DNA of 64,000 nt from Ochotona curzoniae (lineage: Eukaryota > Chordata > Mammalia > Lagomorpha > Ochotonidae), in assembly GCF_017591425.1 (NCBI RefSeq), contig NW_024467121.1, positions 15,946,707-16,010,706 of the forward strand. Reading direction: 5' to 3'. A program made the translations under genes and the position numbers. The notes under the pieces were generated by a model. It had not been told where the DNA came from, did not search any database, and worked only from the letters and a program-made list of their open reading frames with translations. Below, piece after piece: positions 37,234-44,604 of this stretch (position 1 is the stretch's first letter; every line of letters begins with the position of its first letter).

Positions 37234-37357
37234 TCCAAAACTTGATCATCTATCCCCCTCCTAAACCAACCCCTGGAAGGGAATTGGGGTGACAACAACA
37301 AATTAGAGCCAAGCACAAGTCACTGCGGGAGCTGCAGCAGGCCTAAACTTCATTGAA
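37234..37357 (+). repeat. Unclassified dispersed repeat, copy A
   Basis: A segment of about 124 bp shared in the same orientation with 39459-39581. The shared core runs from 'cccctcctaaaccaacc' through 'ggggtgacaacaac' and 'ccaagcacaagtcact' to 'ctaaacttcattgaa'. Family unknown. Immediately followed by the 90-bp tandem duplication. Confidence 0.6.
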
Positions 37358-37363
37358 ACAGTG

Positions 37364-37543
37364 TTTTTCTTATGAAAAAGTTCTGAAGGGAAGCTATGGA
37401 AAAAATAGACTAGAACAAAGGTAAGATCTGAATAAAACAAGAAACCAGAAAACATTTTCTTAAGAAAAAGTTCTGAATGGAAGATATGGAAAAAATAGAA
37501 TAGAATAAAAATCAGATTTGAATAAAACAAGGAATGAAAAACA
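37364..37543 (+). repeat. Tandem duplication, two 90-bp units
   Basis: 'ttctgaagggaagctatgg' at 37381 recurs as 'ttctgaatggaagatatgg' at 37471, exactly 90 bases later, and the match continues through 'aaaaaatag...', 'agat(c/t)tgaataaaacaa'. Units are about 85-90 percent alike by eye. This produces an internally repeated minus-strand open frame that should not be taken for a protein. Confidence 0.9.
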
Positions 37544-37544
37544 G

Positions 37545-38035
37545 GATTTTAGAAATGAATGAACAGGCAATTACTCAAAATAAGATTATATTTCCTTTAT
37601 TTGATCTATCAAATATTTACTAATCCTTACAGTTTCTTCTGATTCATAAAAAAATTAATATTATTTCACTGTAGTTGTGTGAAGGGAATGTGGAGGTTAC
37701 TCACAGAGGTATATTTTCTCTGCCTCTCTTTTTCCAAAACAAGAATCTTGTCCTATATTTAGTCCCACATGATTTCAAGCACACAAATTCTGTATGCATT
37801 TTCTTGACATTAAATATTTTTAAAATAAATGATTGCAACATTCAATTCTGAGTATAATTTAGTTGACTTAAGCTGTTTTTCTCAGATACTTTGGCTGTTT
37901 CCTGTTCTTATTGATATAAATAATCCAATGATAAATATGTTTCTATCTAATCTTTTGAAATATCTCAAATTCTTTCCTTAAGCTTGTTTCCTAGAATTGG
38001 AATCATTGAATCAAAAATGTGCCCTTTTTGGCTTT
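37545..38035. other. Unique non-coding stretch
   Basis: Nothing recognised. Confidence 0.4.
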
Positions 38036-38074
38036 TTCTTTTCTTTCTTTTTTTTCTTTCTTTTTTCTTTTTTT
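38035..38074. repeat. (TTTC)n pyrimidine tract
   Basis: CTTTCTTTT-type low-complexity tract just upstream of the retroposon at 38108. Confidence 0.85.
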
Positions 38075-38107
38075 GATAGATAAATCCTTGAAAATGTATG
38101 TAATGCA

Positions 38108-38309
38108 CTGAACAGCCTCATCGTGTCTGGAGTGGTGAAATTGGCAGTGATGCATTACTGGTAAACTACCAGGACCACTTGAGCAAGGACCTCAGAGCAT
38201 GCCCTACATCCGGGACCTGGGTGGGGCTTCTCACTCAATATTGCCTTTAGCCCTTGTAACTTTTTACCCTAATCAACGATGTAAAGATTGTCAAAATATA
38301 TATAACAAA
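38108..38309 (+). mobile_element. Short retroposon with perfect 17-bp TSD
   Basis: The 17-base word aaaatgtatgtaatgca occurs at 38091-38107 and again at 38310-38326. Between them lie 202 bases that end in an AT-rich, A-ended tail (atatatataacaaaa). These are the hallmarks of LINE-driven insertion. The body (…gaccacttgagcaagg…gggtggggcttctcactc…) is not a CSINE. It resembles part of the element at 34740-35065. I infer a 3'-terminal L1 fragment or an unlisted SINE. Confidence 0.75.
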
Positions 38310-38329
38310 AAAATGTATGTAATGCAGAA

Positions 38330-38940
38330 ATTATAGACATTCATATGTTTGTTAAAATTGCTTTTCAATAGTACACAGCATTGCATTTTACCTTTTGATT
38401 GTAATATTATGGATACATTCTATCAAGGTTCTTTGTTGCTTGTTCCCAAGTTCTGGTCCAACATTTGTTCAAGTCCAGGCCCCGGCTTCATGTTTTTTGG
38501 TCTGTTTCAGTAACTTGTTCTCACGATCAAGAAAGCACCAGGATTTCTGAAGAATTAGAGCTTCTATTATCTCAATTGCTTTGGAAGTTATGTGGGATAT
38601 TTTAAATTGAGACATTTCTCTTCCCAAGTTAAGCCACAATGTTTGTATCTTTCCACATATTATCTTAGAGGTCAGGTTTTCTGTTTTCCTCCTTCAAGAA
38701 GGACATATAACTAAGTCATCTTAGTACTCAGTGATAATATTAACAGCTTCTGTGTTATATGGAAATTATCTGAGGTCTATAATTTCTCTTTTACCCGTTT
38801 TTCCTTCTCCACTAGAGTTTAGAAAGCCCTGGATGTGAGACCTACAGCAAAAGGTCTTGTCTACCATTTGATGCAAGCAATAAGTAGTGTCGTTTAGGAT
38901 ATGCTTAACTACTTTCACAGAAATGCCTATCTTACATGAC
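38330..38940. other. Unique non-coding stretch
   Basis: Nothing recognised. Confidence 0.4.
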
Positions 38941-38945
38941 TCTTT

Positions 38946-39250
38946 TTTAATAAGATTTACTTATTTTTACTGGAAGTGGCTCAGATTATGGACAGAATGA
39001 GAGACAGAAAAATCTTCCACTTGCTGGTTCACTTGCCAAATGGCCCCAGTGTTGGGAGCTAAGCTGATCCAAAACCAGGAGTTAGGAGCTTCTTCTATGT
39101 CTCCCACGCATCCTCTACTTCTTCCCTAGGCTGTTATCAAGGAGCTGGATGAAAAAGTGGAACAGCTGGTGCATCAACTTGTGCGTACATGGCATCCCAA
39201 TGCTTACGAGGTGAGAATTTAGCCATTGAGCCGTTACTCTGGGCCCGGGT
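38946..39250 (-). repeat. CSINE, near full length, minus
   Basis: 'taataagatttacttatttttactggaagtgg', 'cttgctggttcacttgccaaatggccccagtg', 'gagctaagctgatccaaaaccaggag', 'cagctggtgcatcaacttgtgcgtacatggcatccc', ending 'ccgttactctgggcccggg'. Confidence 0.92.
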
Positions 39251-39458
39251 TACACTACTTTTAACAATAGTAAAAATTTTGCATAACAGGAAATCTGTAC
39301 ATTTCTTCATTTGCATCTCAAGCAGAAATGTTTTTCATCTCTCTTATTGTCATGGTGGCAAACTGGATACTGAAATTCTAAGGATTAATTCCTCAAAAAG
39401 ACGTGGCCACAAGGCAGCTGTTTCTTGCTTGAACTCAGTCTCTTCAAATGTCTCATTT

Positions 39459-39581
39459 TCAAAAATTGGATCTTCTACCTCCTCCTAAACCAACCACCAG
39501 AAGGAAAACCGGGGTCACAGCAACGAGTGAGCACCAAGCATGATTCACTCCTGGAGTTTAATGGGTCTAAACTTCATTGAA
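39459..39581 (+). repeat. Unclassified dispersed repeat, copy B
   Basis: Second copy of the segment at 37234-37357, with the same start and the same end word 'ctaaacttcattgaa'. It contains CpG sites (accggggtc, caacgag) lost in copy A. A CSINE 3' half begins at its very end. Confidence 0.6.
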
Positions 39582-39750
39582 GCACCCATGTGGAAGATCC
39601 AGAAGTTACTGCCCCTGGGGCTTTGAATAGGCCCAGTTCCTGCTGTTGCAGCCATTTGTAGAGTAAAACTGTGGACGGAAGACCCTCTTTCTGCTCTTTT
39701 TTTCTTTATGTAAATCTTCCTTTTCAACATAATACATAAATCTTAGGAAA
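39582..39750 (+). repeat. CSINE 3' half
   Basis: Begins in mid-element at 'gcacccatgtggaagatccagaag' and runs through 'gttgcagccatttgtagagtaaaactgtggacggaagaccctc' to 'aacataatacataaatctta'. The 5' half is absent. Confidence 0.85.
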
Positions 39751-40023
39751 TCCTTTGGATGAATTAGCCTCATAGAGAGCAGCTTAGCAGGGAGCAGCTC
39801 TGGCAAGAACTAGTTGGTTTAATCTGTTAGTAAAAATTGTCAAGACACAAAACTGCTTTTTCTCTATGAAGTGTATGTTTTGTTTTCTATTCATAGAGGA
39901 GGTCCAAGTTTAATCCTCAAAATATGCTGGCATGTCATAATCTGTAATAAAACTTTCAGAATTAGTTTGAAAAAATAATGGTTAACAAATGTTTGTCAAC
40001 AATAGTTCAAAAATTGGCATTTC

Positions 40024-40201
40024 CTGCACTGGCACAATGGCCCAGTATTTAAATCCTTGCCTTGAAGGCACCAGGATCCCATACGGGAGAGTGTTCGTGT
40101 CCCACTTTGTCCTCTTCCCATCCAATTCCATGCTTGTGGTCTGGGAAAGTAGTAAAGGATGTACCAGAGCCTTGGGATCTTGCACCTGCAGTGGAGACTA
40201 T
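40024..40201 (+). repeat. CSINE 5' half, cut by the ERV
   Basis: 'cactggcacaatggcccagtatttaaatccttgccttgaagg', 'caggatcccatacgggagagtg', 'ccatccaattccatgcttgtggtctgggaaagtagtaaagg' and 'gggatcttgcacctgcagtggagac'. The element then stops where the retroviral LTR begins. Its 3' half is not found after the ERV. Confidence 0.85.
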
Positions 40202-40205
40202 GGGT

Positions 40206-40709
40206 TGTTTTCCATGAATCCAGGTCTTCCTGACCTATGCTGGAGGTCTTGAGGGAGCAGCACACTGCATGCAGCTCTGGACAAACTGGCAGGTGGCTTG
40301 GCAAACTGAGATCCTGGTTTGACCTGATGGCTGACAGGCAGCCCAGAACTGGACATACACAGTCTGCTTTCCTCTGCTTGGAAGGTCCCCACCTTGTAGT
40401 GGGGAAGTGAAAGAACCAATCAGAGGCTGCTGCAATCAGGTTAGCCTTGCAGATTGCGCTCATCCAGAAGGATTGTATCCAAAGCACACCTTTACACTGA
40501 GTGTTAGCTATATGGGGTGGTGCACCAATCAGGTTACTGTTGCTATCGCTCTGGGTGTCCTGTTTATCACCCTGTATATAAATTTCACTGTCAAGACTCA
40601 ATAATCAGTTGCTTGACTACTGGTCCTCTCCTTTCTCTGTGGGGTCTTCCGTGGGGCCTCTGTCATCTCATCTTGGAATCTTCCAGGAGGACTGCAGAAA
40701 GTAGACTCA
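40206..40709 (+). mobile_element. 5' LTR of a class II-like endogenous retrovirus
   Basis: About 504 bp, starting near TGTTTTCCATG and ending ...gactCA two bases before the primer-binding site. It holds two CCAAT boxes (aaccaatcag near 40414 and caccaatcag near 40524), a TATA box (gtatataaattt near 40574) and an AATAAT polyadenylation-like signal near 40600, in the correct U3-R-U5 order. The 5' boundary is approximate because it abuts a truncated CSINE. The longest open frame of the window (minus strand, 39996-40601) is antisense to this LTR and the SINE and is not a gene. Confidence 0.8.
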
Positions 40710-40711
40710 AC

Positions 40712-40729
40712 TGGTGTCTGAACAGGGGC
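40712..40729 (+). promoter_or_regulatory. Retroviral primer-binding site, tRNA-Lys3-like
   Basis: TGGTGTCTGAACAGGGGC lies two bases after the LTR end. It matches the complement of the tRNA-Lys3 3' end except for three C-to-T changes and one A-to-G change, the kind expected from CpG decay. Lys3 priming is used by lentiviruses and by some betaretroviruses. I infer that this element was Lys-primed. Confidence 0.75.
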
Positions 40730-41071
40730 CCTTTGGGGGTTCCCTCACTCTGGTAAATGGGCTCCTGACTCGCATGAAGAAATGAGCCCCAGATTTGCCC
40801 TGGTAAGTGGACTCCTGGTCTGCCCTAGTTAATGGGCAGCCTCGAGGGGGTTATTGTCCCCTGTTAGCCTACTTTGCCAAGGTGGGGCTCATGGAGTTTG
40901 CCCTCCCAGTCTTGCTCTCCTGTATTCTGCCTGTTTCCTCCGCTGTACTTCTTGTAGGGGTTCTACTCATTTCGCTGGGCCTAGCTGCTGTGGCACCTAG
41001 GACCTTGAACCTGGCAATCATTTTGCTCTTTCTCCTCCATATTCTGTGTCCTTTTTAAGTGCCATCTTATA
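40730..41071 (+). other. ERV 5' leader
   Basis: Untranslated leader between the primer-binding site and the likely gag start. Repeated 'ctcctg...gt(a/t)aa(t/g)tgg' words occur near 40753-40840. An 83-codon open frame at 40807-41058 is very hydrophobic in its second half; there is no known retroviral product at this place, so I treat it as incidental. Confidence 0.6.
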
Positions 41072-41599
41072 ATGGGGCAATTAGGGTCTAGAACCATGCC
41101 TTCAGCTGCTACGTTACCTCCTGGTCTCATGTGGACTTGCCTTGTGGTGTGAGCATGTGGAGCATGTTTGCAGGCAGCAGAGGAGGTTAGCCTTTGGGTA
41201 GAAGCTACTGATGTCTTCCAGCAAGATGTCTGAGAGCAGGTCACCACCACCGCATGTCGCACGGAGACCTGCACTGGCAAGCTGCTGTCATTAGTTTTTC
41301 CTGTTGATCACTGCTATCATCCAAAGCCTAGAGCCTCCCTCTCCCTTTCCCTGCCTCACCGCCTCAGAAGCCTTCCCGGGGCACCTTACAATGACACCGC
41401 TCACTGCAAGTCCATGCCGACTCTTCTGAAACCATGCCTGATATGATGCCTCTGCAACCAATCTCCCCACTATTGACTCCTCTGGCACCACCATACGGCT
41501 GGCCATTGACGGGTTGGCCTTTCCCCCTGGGTTTTCCCACCTAGGCCCCATCCTACCAATATGCCTGATAGCCCTTTCTGGCTGCCCTCGATCTTCCTC

Positions 41600-41675
41600 C
41601 TCCCATTCCTCCATTCCCCCATTCCCCTATCCCCTCATTCCCCCATTCCCCTATTCCCCCTTTCCCCTTCTGACT
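41600..41675 (+). repeat. Pyrimidine-rich tandem repeat in gag
   Basis: Repeated C-rich units of the form CCATTCCCCCATTCCCCTAT over about 70 bp. In one frame it gives repeated Pro-Pro-Phe-Pro-Tyr. It may be an expanded proline-rich part of gag. Confidence 0.8.
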
Positions 41676-42001
41676 CCTACCTTGGAGAAGGCCACCTTGT
41701 ACCCTCCTTTGCTTTCCCTAAGGGGATTTCTCTGGGAATGCGTGTAGGTAGCCTACTCCTGCCGACCCCCAGAGGCTTTTCCTGTTAACACTGTCATTTC
41801 TAGACAGCACCATTGGCAATGATGTGCCCATTCCCTGGAGACCCCTAGGGAACTCCAGGAGACAGTCCTTAAGAACAGCCGCATACCCCCCTTACTGAAT
41901 AGTTACCGGAGACCATAGCGGTGAGTCTTAATTATCCCCAGAACTGAAAGGATCTGGCCTGCCTCTACCTCGAACTTGCCAACCTCCTTAAATGGAAGGC
42001 C

Positions 42002-42024
42002 TTTTTTTTTTTTTTTTTTTTTTT
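42002..42024. repeat. Poly(T) run in gag
   Basis: An uninterrupted T-run of about 22 followed by AAAGAT, upstream of the CSINE. It may be the tail of a very short minus-strand retroposon. Confidence 0.7.
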
Positions 42025-42157
42025 AAAGATGAGTGTGAGCAGCAGGCTGCCTCTAACACCTAAACTCACACCATCCGCACAAATCCAGCCAGTCTACAGG
42101 ACAAGGATCAGTGCTCAGATCCAACTGTCCAAACTACTGCCCCTTACAGTATTTCTT

Positions 42158-42486
42158 TCTTTCTTTCTTTTCTTTAAGAGTTATTTATTTGTTTTTATTG
42201 CTAATGCAGTATACAGAGAGGAAGATCTTTTGTCCGATAACTCACTCCCCAAGCACCAGCAATGGCAAGAGCTGAACCAATCTGAAGCCAGTAACCAGGA
42301 GCTACCTCTGGGTCTCCCACGTGGGTGCAGGGTTACAAGGTTTTGGCCCATCCTTCATTGCTTTCCCAGGCCACAAGCAGGGAGCTGGAGGGGAAGTGGG
42401 GCAACAGGATATGTACCAGCACCCATAGGAGATCTAAGGCGCATGCAACGAAAGGACATTAGACATTAGGCTACCGCATTGGGCCC
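42158..42486 (-). repeat. CSINE inserted in ERV gag, minus, with TSD
   Basis: A (TTTC)n tract then 'gagttatttatttgtttttattgctaatgcag', 'ccgataactcactccccaagcacc', 'gggtctcccacgtgggtgcagggttac', 'ggccacaagcagggagctggaggggaagtgg', ending 'attgggccc'. The flanks 'tacagtatttc' and 'tacaatatttc' form an 11-bp target-site duplication with one mismatch. It splits gag and so postdates the ERV. The 146-codon open frame through it is not a gene. Confidence 0.93.
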
Positions 42487-42971
42487 AGTACAATATTTCA
42501 ACCAGGTTAAGTTGCGTGCTCTCGGTGTGGCACAAGCTTCCTGTGTGGGGTGCCCCTGTTCGTTTCCATTGCCTTTGACAGAAAGCAGGTTATGATTTCA
42601 GTGATTTCTTTTCCAGAGTCACACAGGCAGTTCATGGCAAGATGGCCCATGAGACCATCAAGGACACAATTATCCATAAGTTGGTGTGGGAGGGTTTGAA
42701 AAAGGAACAGTGGGCAAGTATTATTCCATCCTTCTCAAATCTCTTGATGATTGGATTCTGGCCAGCCAGGATATTGACTTCTGGGCTGGGACAGGTCAAA
42801 TATGTGGCTTATTCATTCTGTCAGCTACTTCCCTGCAAGCACTGTGTCACTTGCCTACTTCATGGTGGGGGTTGTAGCCATCCTGGGCACTTTCATCGAG
42901 ACTACCCAGAGGTGCCTCCAGCTAGCCACGGGCCTCTCTGCCATGCCTTTTCCACTTCCCAGTGCATAGTT

Positions 42972-43013
42972 TGCCCCTGGTGTGGATGCAGGCTTTACTG
43001 GGCCAAGGATTGA
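42972..43013 (+). other. Decayed zinc knuckle of the gag pseudogene
   Basis: The codons give C-P-W-C-G-C-R-L-Y-W-A-K-D-stop. This is the C-x2-C-x4-H-x4-C nucleocapsid pattern with the His position read as Tyr (TAC) and the final Cys position read as stop (TGA). Two single-base decay events are enough to explain it. Confidence 0.8.
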
Positions 43014-43189
43014 ATCTTCCCTAGCAAGTGCCTCACCTTTTAAATGGAGGCCTGGAGGGTGGCCTCCAGCCACTTCGGCAGGAGGCTGGTGCCCCAGTGG
43101 ATGGGGGCAACCAATAATCAAATGGAAGTTAATCTTCCCAGGTTTCTATTGTACTATATTAATCCCTTGTAATATTTGATTAAGCCCTG

Positions 43190-43345
43190 CATGCAAGTTT
43201 ACATACATGTCAATGTTTTCAATGGAATTGCAAATTCTAGAGCTGATGTTACTATTACAAGGGAGGGGAAAGTGCCCTCTGATTGGGAGACTGACCCTAG
43301 GCTAATAGTAAGAGGGGTGGAGGTCTTCACCCTCAGTTAGCAGCT
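43190..43345 (+). pseudogene. ERV protease pseudogene
   Basis: From 43224 one frame reads G-I-A-N-S-R-A-D-V-T-I-T and on to P-S-D-W. This is the active-site neighbourhood of a class II retroviral aspartic protease, with the catalytic Asp-Thr-Gly position now Asn-Ser-Arg (43233-43241). Two of the three changes fit G-to-A transitions. The frame shifts just upstream, near 43220. The enzyme is dead. The A-D-V-T-I followed by a Trp-containing segment favours betaretrovirus-like over lentivirus-like protease. Confidence 0.7.
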
Positions 43346-43349
43346 GAAG

Positions 43350-43450
43350 CGTCCTGCGGCATGCAGGGACCCTGATGGCCTACAGGGCCATGTACAGCTA
43401 CTTGTTACAAAAGAACTTAGCACCAACCTCTTTGAATGAGATCTTCTCAG
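43350..43450 (+). other. Degraded end of the ERV remnant
   Basis: GC-richer text continues to about 43440 ('gcgtcctgcggcatgcaggg') and then gives way to a GA repeat. No reverse transcriptase, integrase, env or 3' LTR follows in the window. Confidence 0.5.
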
Positions 43451-43453
43451 CAG

Positions 43454-43472
43454 TGAGAGAGAGAGAGAGAGA
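43454..43472. repeat. (GA)n microsatellite
   Basis: About nine GA units at the end of the ERV remnant. Confidence 0.9.
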
Positions 43473-43537
43473 ACGTTTCTAGTGCCATTTCAATAATGTA
43501 TTTATTTAAAACTTGTTTATTTATTTATTTTATTTTT

Positions 43538-43768
43538 AAAAAAAGATTTGTTTATTTTTATTGGAAAGGTAGATTTACAAAGAAGAAGAGAGATCGAGGG
43601 AAAGAGCTTCCATCTAGTGATACTCTCTCCAAGTGGCCGCTCTGGCTGGAGCTGAGCTGATCTAAAGCCAGGAGCCAGGAGACTCCTTTGGGCCTCCTAC
43701 ATGGGTGCAGGAACCCAAGCCTTTGGGCCATCCCTTATTGCTTTCCCAGGCTGGAAGCAGGATCACTG
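43538..43768 (-). repeat. CSINE, 5'-truncated, minus
   Basis: 'aaaaaagatttgtttatttttattggaaaggtagatttacaaag', 'gagctgagctgatctaaagccaggagccaggag', 'gggccatcccttattgctttcccaggctggaagcagg'. It stops there, so the promoter half of the SINE is missing. Confidence 0.92.
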
Positions 43769-43904
43769 AATAAATGAAAAAGAAAACCAAGAACCTGCTT
43801 GAAGAGAATAATGCTACTGTATGACCTATGTCAGTAAAGAATTAATATGAGAACAAAGTTGCTTGAAAAAACGAAAATAAAAATGAAATCATCAAAATTC
43901 GTGA

Positions 43905-44140
43905 GATATAGTTTGTGCTGATCTTGGTTGGTTAGATGTGTCTCCTGTTGGCAACAGATATATGGGTTTTGTTATTTTAATCTATTTTACTTTTCCATGA
44001 TACGTGATTGATGAGTTTAAGCCTATTACATTTATGATCAATACAAATAGGTGAATTTTGTTGTTGTGTCATTTTAGCAATGATTTGTTCATTGCTTAAT
44101 TTAGACTCCTGGTGTTATTTTACTGGAATATCCTTTACAT
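43905..44140 (-). mobile_element. L1 ORF2 internal fragment, minus
   Basis: The reverse complement of L1 ORF2 is recognised by 'gtctcctgttggcaacagatatatggg' near 43939, 'gatgagtttaagcctattacatttatgatc' near 44010 and 'gtgaattttgttgttgtgtcattttag' near 44051. In minus orientation this is part of the ORF2 coding region upstream of the 3' end. Confidence 0.75.
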
Positions 44141-44296
44141 TTGGCTTTGGGCCAATAGGGAAAATCAGTGTGGGGGCATTTGGGGAAAGCTTAAGGGAAA
44201 TCACAGAGCATATGGAATTGTATCATAACATAATAATAACAATGAAAAAAGGATCCAGTTTTAAGAATATAGTATTTCCTTTCTTTTTTGAAAAAA

Positions 44297-44603
44297 AAGA
44301 TTTATTTATTTATTTTTATTGCAAAGTCAGATATATAGTGAGGAGGAGAGACAGAGAGGAAGATCTTCTTTCCACTGATTCACTATCCAAGTGGCCGCAA
44401 TGGCCGGAGCTAAGACCATTTGAAGCCAGGACTCAGGAGCTTCTTCTGGGTCTCCCTGCAAGTGCAGGGTCCTAAGGCTTTCCCAGGCCACTAGCAGGAA
44501 GCTGGATGGGAAGCGGGGCTGCTGGGAGTAGCACTGGTGCCCATATGGGGTCCTGGAGCATTCAAGGTGAGGACTTCAGCCACTAGGTCACTGCACTAAG
44601 CCC
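44297..44603 (-). repeat. CSINE, near full length, minus
   Basis: 'aaaaaaaagatttatttatttatttttattgcaaagtcagatatatag', 'ctatccaagtggccgcaatggccggagc', 'gaagctggatgggaagcggggctgctggg', 'ggtgcccatatggggtcc', ending 'gccactaggtcactgcactaagccc'. Part of a 131-codon plus-strand open frame lies across it. Confidence 0.93.
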
Positions 44604-44604
44604 T

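Larger units (their letters stand above)
41072..43020 (+). pseudogene. ERV gag pseudogene, interrupted by a CSINE
   Basis: An ATG followed by GGGCAATTAGGG at about 41078 gives a Met-Gly N terminus, the usual myristoylation context of class II gag. The frame soon meets stops. A Pro-rich, pyrimidine-repeat part lies at 41600-41675, and a capsid-like start near 41780-41880. After the inserted CSINE, a capsid major homology region is legible at 42579-42620 (Q, then F-S-D-F-F-S-R-V) and continues for about 30 residues in frame before a frameshift near 42720. A nucleocapsid zinc knuckle is at 42972-43013. Several stops and frameshifts make it non-functional. Confidence 0.8.

Noticed and set aside
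39996..40601. Longest open frame of the window, 201 codons on the minus strand
   Set aside because: It runs antisense through a CSINE 5' half and the ERV LTR. Both are explained on the plus strand and no protein family is recognisable.
42029..42469. 146-codon plus-strand open frame
   Set aside because: It crosses a poly(T) run and a minus-strand CSINE inside gag, so it reads repeat sequence antisense.
40206..43440. Endogenous lentivirus (RELIK-like), suggested by the Lys3-like primer site
   Set aside because: The protease neighbourhood and the gag wording fit class II better, and no lentiviral accessory frames or structured Tat-response features are seen. Not excluded without pol.
44080..44475. 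131-codon plus-strand open frame
   Set aside because: It joins an L1 relic to a CSINE in antisense; no domain is visible.
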